Below, piece after piece: positions 7,913 through 15,686 of a stretch of DNA of 33,961 nucleotides (its first letter is position 1; every line of letters starts with the position of its first letter). Location of the stretch: positions 1 through 33,961 of the forward strand of contig CAJXCK010000015.1 in the NCBI GenBank assembly GCA_913051785.1. The letters run 5' to 3'. The notes under the pieces were generated by a model. The model did no database searches, had not been told where the DNA came from, and saw nothing but the letters and a program-made list of their open reading frames with translations. Made by a program: the position numbers and the translations under genes. The stretch comes from an uncultured Gammaproteobacteria bacterium. Lineage in GTDB: Bacteria; Pseudomonadota; Gammaproteobacteria; Pseudomonadales; Azotimanducaceae.

Positions 7913-8929
7913 ATGCCTGAGGCCGCCCGAACCAATATCAAAAAGATGGATGAACAAGTTGAGATGCTCGAGCATTTTGGGTTAAAAATTGTTTTTCTGG
8001 ATCCGATTGGCGTTGCCATATTCAATGCTGATCTCGCGGCTGACGAAATCCCTAAGGCCAAGCTCACCGATGCCATAGAAGGGATTATGGCGGATAAAGG
8101 ATTTGTTGTTTTTAAGGGTGATATACCACTTGGAGTCGAAGATTTTCTGAGAGTTAGTTGTTGGTGGGGTGGTAGAGCTCTTCTCAGCACGCATAGTGTC
8201 CACCCCGCAACCCCTGAACGTAATCCTCATATTTTTCGACTTTCTAATGATGCAAGTCAGGGAATCGTGGGGGTTGGTCCGCAGTGGCACAATGATGGCA
8301 GTTTTATTGCTGAGACGTTCTCGCATGCGGGTTACCATATGGTCCGACCGGCGGAAAATGGTGGGGGCACTTTTTTTTGTCATCAGGCGAAAGCCTTTAA
8401 CGCACTTCAGCTTGAGCAAAAAGAATACTGGGGTCGGCTCTCCTCAGTAAATGCCACCTCTGGTGCGGTTCACCCCCTAGTACACGAGCATCCCACATTG
8501 CGCAGAAACTGCGTCTGGCTTCACCTAGGGATGACCGGGGCGGTGATCGAGAAGTTACCCGACGAAGAGGGTTTTCGGCTACTTAATGAGCATGAGCTGA
8601 AAGATCTTTGTCATCAATACAACGATCTCTTGAACTCGGGCTTAACGGAAGGTTACTCGATCAAGTATGAATACGACGAAAATGACTGCCTATTTATTGA
8701 CAATTTAACTGTGGCCCACCGAGCGGCCTTAGAAGCTCATGCCTCGCCAGATTCCCAGGGCCTCCGAATAATGCACCGAAGCACGGTGAGGGGAGTGCAT
8801 CACTTATCTCCGAGATTTGGATTGCCACCTTTTTTCGATATCTATGCTTCAAGTCCTTTCGGCGAAGGGGTTTGGCAGTCGGGCGGCCTTGGTTTCAGAT
8901 GGGATGCAGAAGCGAAGATGCAAAATTAG
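7913..8929 (+). CDS. TauD/TfdA-family Fe(II)/2-oxoglutarate dioxygenase
   Basis: This 338-residue enzyme has the non-haem iron facial triad: H126 and D128 in QWHNDGSF, and H269 in DNLTVAHRA, with R285 of GLRIMHR placed to bind the 2-oxoglutarate carboxylate. FVVFKGD at 64-70 is the usual first core strand of TauD-type enzymes. The family hydroxylates many small substrates, including taurine, 2,4-D and, in fungi, xanthine (XanA). Lying directly upstream of urease and the xanthine-urate genes, a purine hydroxylase role is a reasonable guess, but a sulphonate, quaternary amine or other substrate cannot be excluded. The start at 7913 lacks a strong ribosome-binding site; an internal ATG at 7946 is the alternative. 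The 235 bases after it lead into the urease operon, so it may be a separate unit. Confidence 0.8.
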   Translation: MPEAARTNIKKMDEQVEMLEHFGLKIVFLDPIGVAIFNADLAADEIPKAKLTDAIEGIMADKGFVVFKGDIPLGVEDFLRVSCWWGGRALLSTHSVHPATPERNPHIFRLSNDASQGIVGVGPQWHNDGSFIAETFSHAGYHMVRPAENGGGTFFCHQAKAFNALQLEQKEYWGRLSSVNATSGAVHPLVHEHPTLRRNCVWLHLGMTGAVIEKLPDEEGFRLLNEHELKDLCHQYNDLLNSGLTEGYSIKYEYDENDCLFIDNLTVAHRAALEAHASPDSQGLRIMHRSTVRGVHHLSPRFGLPPFFDIYASSPFGEGVWQSGGLGFRWDAEAKMQN

Positions 8930-9164
8930 CTCTTATGTTGAGCAGCAGTGATTCTTTTCGAGCGATACGAATATTGAGGGGATTTTTGGGAAACTATCCT
9001 GTAATACTTGAGGGCCGAAAAAAAACTCGCTAAGTTGGTGGAACTTTAAGTTAAATGATAAGCGGTGGAGCTAACAACCACGTAGACTCAAGGAGGTCGG
9101 TGTCGTTTCATTTGCCGAACGGGTAACAAGCTCAAGAAGTTGGGACGCTTCACTAGAGTTAGAT

Positions 9165-9977
9165 TTGCTCAATGTAGAGGGCATAACCAAGGTGAAACGC
9201 TGCAGGCATATCGGCCCGCTATATATCCAAAAACCATTTTATCCGGAAGGTTTACAACACCCTCACTTATACATTTTGCATCCCCCAGGTGGAGTTGTTT
9301 CCGGAGATGATCTGAATATAAAGATTAACGTCGGTTTTAACGCAGGTTGTTTGATAACCACACCTGGAGCATCTCGTTTCTACAATGGAGCGACTGGTGC
9401 GCCCTTACAAAAGCAAACCGTGAATATAGATGTAGCCAAAAATGCTCACCTTGAATGGTTTCCTATGGAGACAATTATATATGACGGCGCACGAGTGGAA
9501 CTTTCCACAAAAATCAATTTAGCCTCAACCAGTTCTGTATGTGTGTGGGATATTTGCTGTACCGGCCTTCCTGCTAGCGGTCAGGGCTTTCTCGATGGGC
9601 GACTCGATCAGAAGTTTATGGTGTTTACAGAGAGCTTACCCGTTTTCGTCGATAGACTTAATCTCGACGAAAATTTGAAGACATTTAGTGCCTCTAATGC
9701 GGGGCTACGAGGCGCTGCGGTTTCTGGTTTTATGCTACTTGGTCCGATGGATGACGGTAATGATAAAGATGGAATGGTTTTAAGTTTAAGGGAAGTTGTC
9801 GAGAAAGAGGGTTTGCAAAGCGCTGCGTCGATCACAGAGTTGGGTAAGTTTTTTGTTGGCAGGTATTTGGGAAATAGTGCTTTCGATGCCAGAAATATTT
9901 TTTGTCGTTGGTGGGAAATCTTAAGACCCGGACTGCTGGGTAAACAGGCTGTATGGCCGCGAATTTGGTCTACGTAA
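9165..9977 (+). CDS. ureD: Urease accessory protein UreD (5' end problematic)
   Basis: UreD is the scaffold that, with UreF and UreG, delivers nickel to apo-urease. Conserved blocks are GPLYIQKPFYPEG, LHPPGGVVSGDDL, TTPGASRFYNG, LEWFPMETIIYDGA and the C-terminal RYLGNSAFDARN and PRIWST. The TTG at 9165 is the first usable start codon in frame, but UreD-like sequence continues upstream in the same frame: SWDASLELD (9138-9164) matches the conserved first strand of the family. No ATG, GTG or TTG exists in that frame back to the stop at 9072. AGGAGG at 9091-9096 is followed by GTG 9100, which is one frame off and ends at TAA 9124. A single missing base in this stretch would restore a full-length protein starting at 9100. 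The product call is sure; the start is not. Confidence 0.9.
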   Translation: MLNVEGITKVKRCRHIGPLYIQKPFYPEGLQHPHLYILHPPGGVVSGDDLNIKINVGFNAGCLITTPGASRFYNGATGAPLQKQTVNIDVAKNAHLEWFPMETIIYDGARVELSTKINLASTSSVCVWDICCTGLPASGQGFLDGRLDQKFMVFTESLPVFVDRLNLDENLKTFSASNAGLRGAAVSGFMLLGPMDDGNDKDGMVLSLREVVEKEGLQSAASITELGKFFVGRYLGNSAFDARNIFCRWWEILRPGLLGKQAVWPRIWST

Positions 9978-9994
9978 AGAAATGAGGTGAAACA

Positions 9995-10297
9995 ATGGAA
10001 TTATTGCCGAGAGAAAAGGATAAATTATTGGTCTTTACCGCCGCACTATTGGCGGAGAGGCGTTTGGGGAGAGGTCTCAAGCTGAATTATCCGGAAGCGG
10101 TTGCCTATATAACGATGGCGATCATGGAAGGTGCACGGGACGGTAAGTCAGTTGCGGAGTTAATGGGAGAGGGGAGAGAAGTTTTGAGCGTGGACCAGGT
10201 TATGGAAGGCGTCGGAGAATTACTCAAGGAAGTGCAAGTGGAGGCGACATTCCCGGATGGAACCAAATTAGTAACTGTACACAACCCAATCAACTAG
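9995..10297 (+). CDS. ureA: Urease gamma subunit
   Basis: This 100-residue structural subunit is one of three that form the nickel urease, which hydrolyses urea to ammonia and carbamate. It matches UreA from start to end: [43 protein letters not shown] and the C-terminal [14 protein letters not shown]. The ATG has a good GAGGTGA ribosome site at 9983-9989. It sits 17 bases after ureD and 17 bases before ureB. The three structural genes are separate here, as in most proteobacteria, not fused as in Helicobacter. Confidence 0.97.
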   Translation: MELLPREKDKLLVFTAALLAERRLGRGLKLNYPEAVAYITMAIMEGARDGKSVAELMGEGREVLSVDQVMEGVGELLKEVQVEATFPDGTKLVTVHNPIN

Positions 10298-10314
10298 TAA
10301 TCGGGAGTATCAAT

Positions 10315-10632
10315 TTGAAACCAGGCGAAATAATTATTCAGGACCAAGATATTGAACTTAATGAAGGTAGAACTCGAGTAACTTTGAGAGTTCAAAACTC
10401 AGGTGATAGGCCCGTGCAAGTGGGTTCCCATTATCATTTTTTCGAAGTAAACCCTGCTTTAATTTTCGATCGTAAACTGGCAAAAGGTTTCAGATTGAAT
10501 ATCGCGGCCGGAACGGCAGTCAGATTTGAGCCGGGACAAGATCGCGAAGTTGAGCTCGTAGAAGTGGCGGGTTCCAAAACGATTTACGGTTTTCGAGGGG
10601 AAATAATGTCAACGATTGGCGGGAGCGCATAA
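10315..10632 (+). CDS. ureB: Urease beta subunit
   Basis: This 105-residue subunit is typical of stand-alone UreB. It starts with TTG at 10315, giving [19 protein letters not shown], which lines up with the usual MIPGE start, and GGGAG lies a few bases upstream. The conserved block [16 protein letters not shown] is present, with [22 protein letters not shown] behind it. Its TAA overlaps the ATG of ureC (TAATG), so translation is coupled. Confidence 0.96.
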   Translation: MKPGEIIIQDQDIELNEGRTRVTLRVQNSGDRPVQVGSHYHFFEVNPALIFDRKLAKGFRLNIAAGTAVRFEPGQDREVELVEVAGSKTIYGFRGEIMSTIGGSA

Positions 10633-12335
10633 TGACGACAATTGATCGAAATACTTACGCATCGATGTTTGGCCCTACCATTGGGGATAGGGTTCGTTTG
10701 GGCGACACGGCGCTGACCATAGAGGTCGAGAAAGATTTCGCGACGTATGGAGAAGAGGTCAAGTTCGGCGGAGGCAAGGTTATTCGAGATGGCATGGGCC
10801 AGAGTCAGGAGCCGAGTTCCAAAACCGTGGATTTGGTAATTACGAACGCACTTATTTTGGACTATTGGGGCGTCGTTAAAGCGGACGTGGGCATCACTGG
10901 TGGACGGATTACAGGGATTGGTAAAGCAGGCAACCCAGATATTCAGGACGGAGTAACTATCGTGATCGGTCCTGGAACTGAGGTGCTCGCAGGTGAAGGG
11001 CATATTTTGACTGCCGGTGGAATCGACTCCCATATTCATTTTATTTGTCCCCAGCAAATAGAAGAGGCTCTTATGTCCGGCGTGACAACTATGTTGGGCG
11101 GTGGAACAGGACCGGCAACTGGCACTAATGCGACGACCTGCACCCCTGGACCATGGAATATAGGTAAGATGCTTCAGGCAACCGATGACATGCCGATGAA
11201 TTTGGGTTTCCTGGGAAAAGGCAATGCGAGTCTGCCCGCTGCTCTTGAAGAACAACTTGAGGCCGGGGCATGTGGCCTAAAACTTCATGAAGATTGGGGT
11301 ACTACGCCTGCGGCTATTGATAATTGCCTTAACGTTGCTGAGAAATATGACGTTCAAGTCGCAATCCATACGGATACATTAAACGAATCAGGTTTCGTAG
11401 ACGATACCATAGAGGCGTTTAAGGGCCGAGCTATCCACACCTATCATACGGAGGGTGCTGGAGGTGGGCACGCTCCCGATATTATTAAGGTGTGCGCCGA
11501 ATCTAACGTCTTACCATCATCTACAAACCCAACAAGACCGTTTACGGTCAATACGGTCGACGAGCATCTGGATATGCTGATGGTTTGTCATCATCTAGAT
11601 TCATCGATCCCCGAAGATGTAGCCTTCGCGGATTCGCGTATTCGGAAAGAGACTATTGCGGCCGAGGACATCCTCCACGATTTAGGCGCGTTTAGCATGA
11701 TTGCATCAGACTCGCAGGCCATGGGGCGTGTTGGGGAGGTTATTACAAGGACCTGGCAAACTGCACATAAGATGAAGGTCCAAAGGGGGCCGCTAAAGGA
11801 AGATAATGAGAAGTCAGATAATTTTAGGGCTAGAAGATATATTGCTAAATACACCATCAATCCCGCTATCACGCATGGGATCGATGCTGAAGTTGGTTCC
11901 ATCGAGACAGGCAAAATGGCAGATCTGGTTCTTTGGAAGCCCGCTTTTTTTGGGATAAAGCCGGCGATCATTCTAAAAGGGGGATTTATTGCGGCGGCCC
12001 CAATGGGCGATCCCAACGCCTCAATCCCTACCCCTCAACCGGTTCATTACCGAAAAATGTTCGGTGGCTTTGGCAGCGCCCCGGCGCAAACTTCGATCAC
12101 TTTCGTCTCCAAAATCTCGGCCGAGAACGGCACGAAAGAGAGGCTCGGACTGCGGAGAGGCCTTGTGGCCTGTAAGAACACTCGATCGGTTACAAAAAAC
12201 GATATGTTGCTAAACGCGTGGATGCCAAAAATTTCAGTAGATTCACAAACCTATGAGGTAACAGCCAATGGCGAGTTGCTGACCTGTGAGCCAGCCTCGA
12301 TTTTGCCGCTCTCTCAGCTCTACTGTCTTTTCTAG
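10632..12335 (+). CDS. ureC: Urease alpha subunit (catalytic)
   Basis: This is the 567-residue catalytic subunit holding the bi-nickel centre. All ligands fall at the same positions as in the Klebsiella enzyme: H134 and H136 in DSHIH, the carbamylated lysine K217 in [10 protein letters not shown]246 in AIHTDT, H272 in [10 protein letters not shown] and D360 in ASDSQAMGR. The mobile flap cysteine and histidine are C319 and H320 in MVCHH. The protein is full length and shows no key substitution, so an active enzyme is expected. GGGAG at 10621-10625 serves as ribosome site inside the end of ureB. In this locus it consumes the two ureas released by allantoicase and ureidoglycolate lyase. Long antisense open frames across it are coding shadows. 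Confidence 0.98.
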   Translation: MTTIDRNTYASMFGPTIGDRVRLGDTALTIEVEKDFATYGEEVKFGGGKVIRDGMGQSQEPSSKTVDLVITNALILDYWGVVKADVGITGGRITGIGKAGNPDIQDGVTIVIGPGTEVLAGEGHILTAGGIDSHIHFICPQQIEEALMSGVTTMLGGGTGPATGTNATTCTPGPWNIGKMLQATDDMPMNLGFLGKGNASLPAALEEQLEAGACGLKLHEDWGTTPAAIDNCLNVAEKYDVQVAIHTDTLNESGFVDDTIEAFKGRAIHTYHTEGAGGGHAPDIIKVCAESNVLPSSTNPTRPFTVNTVDEHLDMLMVCHHLDSSIPEDVAFADSRIRKETIAAEDILHDLGAFSMIASDSQAMGRVGEVITRTWQTAHKMKVQRGPLKEDNEKSDNFRARRYIAKYTINPAITHGIDAEVGSIETGKMADLVLWKPAFFGIKPAIILKGGFIAAAPMGDPNASIPTPQPVHYRKMFGGFGSAPAQTSITFVSKISAENGTKERLGLRRGLVACKNTRSVTKNDMLLNAWMPKISVDSQTYEVTANGELLTCEPASILPLSQLYCLF

Positions 12336-12337
12336 AA

Positions 12338-12805
12338 ATGACGGTTCTTCAAATTTTTGAAAGGGTTGGTGAGGACTGTTCGGATGATCCTGATGATCAT
12401 CTAGTCCTCGATCACGGACAACGAGAAAAAGCCCGTTTCAAAGCGGTTTCTCGTTCTGGTTCAGAGGTTCGTGTGTTTTTAGACAGGGGTAAAGCTCTGG
12501 TGCCAGGAGAAGTTTTGCGAACGTCTTGTGGGAAGAAAATAGAGGTATTGTGTGCGAAAGAGAGAGTTTTGACCGCCAGAACGAACTCTTGGAGGACCTT
12601 TAGTAGGGCCTGTTACCATCTGGGTAACCGACACGTGAAGTTACAGGTTGGTGATTGTTGGCTAAGAATCTCTCCCGACCACGTACTTTCGGAGATGCTC
12701 TCTGGTCTAGGGCTAGACATTGCAGAGGAGTTCGCGGAGTTTGTGCCTGAATCGGGAGCATATAAAAACCATATGAGCCAAGGAGCTGATCACCATAGAC
12801 ACTAG
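12338..12805 (+). CDS. ureE: Urease accessory protein UreE, nickel metallochaperone
   Basis: This 155-residue protein binds nickel and passes it to UreG. It has the UreE N-terminal peptide-binding domain (FLDRGKALVPGEVL near 47-60) and the C-terminal metal domain with CYHLGNRH at 92-99, whose last histidine corresponds to the conserved nickel ligand, plus DH at 114-115. The C-terminus ends DHHRH, a short histidine tail compared with the long tract in Klebsiella. It begins two bases after ureC. Confidence 0.95.
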   Translation: MTVLQIFERVGEDCSDDPDDHLVLDHGQREKARFKAVSRSGSEVRVFLDRGKALVPGEVLRTSCGKKIEVLCAKERVLTARTNSWRTFSRACYHLGNRHVKLQVGDCWLRISPDHVLSEMLSGLGLDIAEEFAEFVPESGAYKNHMSQGADHHRH

Positions 12806-12806
12806 C

Positions 12807-13466
12807 GTGCCCTTGTTCAGACTGTTGCAGTTAAGCAGCTCAACACTACCAGTTGGCGGCTACAGTTATTCGAGCGGACTTGAATCGGCTGTTGAGAAGG
12901 GTTGGATAAAAAGCTCTAGTCATTTGAAGGAGTGGCTTAGTGTCCAAATGACTGATTCTCTCTCTCTACTGGATCTCCCAATAATCCTTTTCCAGATGAG
13001 CACGCTCAATTCTCACGGAGACGAGCATAAACTGCGCTTCTGGAACCAATATATTTTAGCCTCTCGAGAAACGAAGGAACTCAGATTGACTGAAGTTGAA
13101 ATGGGCCGAGCTATCTCAAGGCTCCTAGATCGCTTAGGAGTGGATACTCCATTGAAAACGTTTGAAGAACCAACGTTTATAACAGGATTTGCTGCCGCGG
13201 CTACCGCATGGCGTATTCAGGCAACACTTGCGGCTTCAGGTTATCTGTGGAGTTGGCTCGAGAATCAGATTATGGCCGCTATTAAAACAATGCGCTTTGG
13301 TCAGAGTGACGCTCAGGAGCTTTTGGGTGAACTAATGCAACTAGCCCCGGCATGTATCGAAAAATCTAGTCAGCAGGTTGAGAATACAATAGGCAGCTCT
13401 TTGCCAGGACTTGCGATGGCTAGCGCGCATCACGAGACCCAGTATTCAAGGATATTTCGATCTTAG
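12807..13466 (+). CDS. ureF: Urease accessory protein UreF
   Basis: This 219-residue protein belongs to the UreD-UreF-UreG activation complex, where it links UreG GTPase action to nickel insertion. Family signatures are [21 protein letters not shown] at the N-terminus, the VEMG region with an all-helical middle, and [12 protein letters not shown]. The GTG at 12807, one base past the ureE stop, is the conventional start. The only nearby purine-rich site, AGGAG at 12781-12785, is 21 bases away, so coupling to ureE translation or a non-standard start a few codons upstream (for example ATA 12795) is possible. Confidence 0.94.
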   Translation: MPLFRLLQLSSSTLPVGGYSYSSGLESAVEKGWIKSSSHLKEWLSVQMTDSLSLLDLPIILFQMSTLNSHGDEHKLRFWNQYILASRETKELRLTEVEMGRAISRLLDRLGVDTPLKTFEEPTFITGFAAAATAWRIQATLAASGYLWSWLENQIMAAIKTMRFGQSDAQELLGELMQLAPACIEKSSQQVENTIGSSLPGLAMASAHHETQYSRIFRS

Positions 13467-13476
13467 AGGAGGACTT

Positions 13477-14085
13477 ATGGAAGGAAAACAAACTTTGAGA
13501 GTTGGGGTTGGCGGACCTGTTGGCTCGGGAAAGACAGCTCTACTTCGATCTCTTTGCGGTGAGTTGCGTGACGACTACGATATCGCTGTCGTCACAAACG
13601 ATATTTACACGAGGGAAGACGCGAATTTCCTCACAGAACATCAGGCTCTGAGTGCGGATAGGATTATAGGCGTAGAGACTGGGGGATGCCCGCACACTGC
13701 CATTCGGGAGGATGCTTCAATGAACCTCGCGGCTGTTGACGAACTTTGTCACCGTCATGGCCCGCTGGATGTAGTTTTTGTTGAAAGCGGTGGAGACAAT
13801 CTTAGCGCGACGTTTAGTCCCGAACTCTCTGATCTGACAATCTATGTGATTGACGTTGCTGCTGGCGACAAGATACCGAGAAAAGGTGGGCCGGGCATCA
13901 CCAAATCTGATCTTTTAATAATTAATAAAATTGACTTGGCACCGCTTGTCGGCGCCTCAATCGATGTGATGGATCGAGACGCCAAAAAAATGCGAGACGA
14001 TAAGCCGTTCGTTTTCAGTAACCTGAAATCGGGGCAAGGTCTTGAGGAGATTAAAAGGTTTATTCTCGATGAGGGTATGTTGTAG
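13477..14085 (+). CDS. ureG: Urease accessory GTPase UreG
   Basis: This 202-residue SIMIBI-class GTPase powers nickel delivery to urease. The P-loop GGPVGSGKT is at 12-20, the metal-binding CPH at 71-73 inside [28 protein letters not shown] at 103-117, and the guanine-specificity motif NKID at 150-153. The start at ATG 13477 is set by the strong AGAGGAGG site at 13465-13472. An earlier in-frame ATG at 13411 would overlap ureF by 56 bases and add residues absent from the family. It ends the urease gene set. No rho-independent terminator is visible before xdhA, so read-through is possible. Confidence 0.97.
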   Translation: MEGKQTLRVGVGGPVGSGKTALLRSLCGELRDDYDIAVVTNDIYTREDANFLTEHQALSADRIIGVETGGCPHTAIREDASMNLAAVDELCHRHGPLDVVFVESGGDNLSATFSPELSDLTIYVIDVAAGDKIPRKGGPGITKSDLLIINKIDLAPLVGASIDVMDRDAKKMRDDKPFVFSNLKSGQGLEEIKRFILDEGML

Positions 14086-14112
14086 CCGCGCTAGCAGAAA
14101 TTGCTTGAATGC

Positions 14113-14156
14113 TTGACCAGGTTAGTGAGGCGTATCAAACTTGACACAAGTGTCAG
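14113..14156. promoter_or_regulatory. Candidate RutR-like operator upstream of xdhA
   Basis: TTGAC (14141-14145), six bases, then GTCAG (14152-14156) form a near-perfect palindrome. Its core TGACAC-AA-GTGTCA (14142-14155) is exact. The TTGAC-N6-GTCAA geometry equals the operator I recall for the TetR-family regulator RutR of E. coli (TTGACCA-NN-TGGTCAA), which controls pyrimidine and purine catabolism. A second single half-site, TTGACCA, lies 28 bases upstream at 14113-14119. The palindrome sits about 40 bases upstream of the -10 at 14197, so it could serve an activator or a repressor. The regulator identity is inference. Confidence 0.5.
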
Positions 14157-14196
14157 GTTTTAATGCATTAATTTATAAGTCTTTGCGTGTCGCGCA

Positions 14197-14202
14197 TATA
14201 AT
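14197..14202 (+). promoter_or_regulatory. Probable -10 element of the xdh promoter
   Basis: A consensus TATAAT lies 20 bases before the xdhA TTG start. No good -35 is found at 16-18 bases (best matches are three of six around 14172-14178), which fits a promoter needing an activator bound upstream. The predicted leader is very short (about 14 bases), and no clear Shine-Dalgarno precedes xdhA. Confidence 0.45.
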
Positions 14203-14222
14203 TTTGCGAGCGATCGGTTTTA

Positions 14223-15686
14223 TTGGGTAAGAAATTGATTACTTTCTTGCTCAATGAGGAACTAAAACAGCTTTCGGACACGGACCCAAACCTGACCGTT
14301 TTAGAGTATCTAAGAGACGATCTCGGCCTGACAGGCACCAAGGAGGGTTGTGCTTCCGGAGACTGTGGAGCTTGTACGGTAGTAACCGCAGAGATGGGGC
14401 CCGGAGGGGAGCGGCTTCAATATCAGTCCTCGAATTCATGTATCGCCCTGGTAGGAAGTCTTCATGGAAAACAATTATTGACTGTAGAACATTTGCGATC
14501 TGAGAAAAGTCTTCATGTTGCTCAGAGTTGTTTGGTCAATTCACATGGATCCCAGTGCGGATTTTGCACACCTGGTTTTGTAATGTCCTTGTTCTGCTAT
14601 CGAAAGAATCATAACGAGCCGGATCTAGAAACCATCAAAGAAGCGCTTGGAGGTAACCTCTGCAGATGCACAGGATACAAACCAATTATTGAGGGGGCGC
14701 AAAAAATGTTCCTGGATAAATCGCGAGATCAATTTGATTCGCGAGAGCCGATAACTATCAAGGCATTAAATGAAATTCGGCAAGTGAAAGAAGAAATTGG
14801 GCTTATTGCGAAGGCTGGAAAGTTTTTTTCACCGGTAACAAGCGATGAGCTTGCTAGTTTATTTTGCCGGTACCCTTCAGCGAGATTGGTAGGAGGGACA
14901 ACAGATCTGGCTCTTGAAATCACTCAATCGCTATCGAGTTTCGATGTGTTGATTGCTGTTGATAGGGTTCAGGAGATCAAAACAATCGTCGACTCCGAAG
15001 GGTTTTTATCCGTGGGAGCCGGAGTCAGCATCGAAGAGCTTTCTAGGGCACTCGTGGGCGTTTACCCGTCACTAAAGGAAGTTTTTGTGCGGTTTGGGTC
15101 CTTGCAGGTCCGCAACAAGGCAACTATCGGCGGGAATCTCGGAACTGCTTCCGCGATAGGAGATATGGCGCCAATTTTGTTGGCCTTAGATGCGATTCTT
15201 GTTCTTCGCAGGGGAGATGTTACGCGTCAACTGAGCATCTCCGAGTTTTTTATCTCTTACAAAGAAACAGCTTTGGAGACTTCAGAGTATATTGAGCGAA
15301 TCTTAATTCCTCGAAAGACAGAAAATGAAGTGCTTAGGGTTTATAAGATCAGCAAGCGTTTGGATGACGATATTTCAACGTGTTCATTAGCGATATGGCT
15401 TCGACTTGAAGATGAGTTGATATCCGATGTTCGCATTGCCTTCGGTGGGCTCTCAGAAATTCCAAAAAGAGCGGCCGTCTCTGAGGATTGTCTTCGTGGT
15501 GGGAGGCTGGACGAGCATCAATTTATAAGAGCAATGAGCGCAGTTGAGGCTGATTATGCGCCGATCTCAGATTTTAGGGCGAGCAGTTCCTATCGATTGA
15601 TCGTGGGAAAAAATTTGTTATGGCGGACCTATCTCGATATTCACGGTGATGGCCTGAGAAAATTGAGGGTTACGGAAATTGATTGA
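14223..15686 (+). CDS. xdhA: Xanthine dehydrogenase small subunit (2Fe-2S and FAD domains)
   Basis: This 487-residue subunit takes electrons from the molybdenum site of XdhB through two [2Fe-2S] clusters to FAD and then NAD+. The first cluster motif is GCASGDCGACTVV near residues 40-52. The second is QCGFCTPGF with NLCRCTGY, near 105-150. The FAD domain follows, with LVGGTTDLALE and RNKATIGGNLGTASAIGD. The length fits bacterial XdhA, and the order 2Fe-2S then FAD in one chain is standard. The start is TTG 14223; a second TTG at 14235 is possible. It is the first gene of the purine degradation run, and its stop overlaps the xdhB start by eight bases. Confidence 0.96.
   Translation: MGKKLITFLLNEELKQLSDTDPNLTVLEYLRDDLGLTGTKEGCASGDCGACTVVTAEMGPGGERLQYQSSNSCIALVGSLHGKQLLTVEHLRSEKSLHVAQSCLVNSHGSQCGFCTPGFVMSLFCYRKNHNEPDLETIKEALGGNLCRCTGYKPIIEGAQKMFLDKSRDQFDSREPITIKALNEIRQVKEEIGLIAKAGKFFSPVTSDELASLFCRYPSARLVGGTTDLALEITQSLSSFDVLIAVDRVQEIKTIVDSEGFLSVGAGVSIEELSRALVGVYPSLKEVFVRFGSLQVRNKATIGGNLGTASAIGDMAPILLALDAILVLRRGDVTRQLSISEFFISYKETALETSEYIERILIPRKTENEVLRVYKISKRLDDDISTCSLAIWLRLEDELISDVRIAFGGLSEIPKRAAVSEDCLRGGRLDEHQFIRAMSAVEADYAPISDFRASSSYRLIVGKNLLWRTYLDIHGDGLRKLRVTEID

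Noticed and set aside
10584-11255. Long antisense ORF (223 codons) over the start of ureC
   Set aside because: It lies opposite highly conserved ureB/ureC sequence, resembles no protein I know, and has no ribosome site. It is a coding shadow.
12789-12797. ATC or ATA as the ureF start closer to the AGGAG site
   Set aside because: Such starts are very rare. GTG 12807 directly after the ureE stop is adequate through translational coupling, so it was kept only as a remark.
13411-13476. Longer UreG starting inside ureF
   Set aside because: AGAGGAGG before ATG 13477 and the normal family length favour the shorter form; the extension has no UreG similarity.
14141-14146. TTGACA as the -35 box of the xdhA promoter
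   Set aside because: No -10 lies at 16-18 bases, and the good TATAAT is 50 bases away. The hexamer is better explained as one arm of the palindrome.
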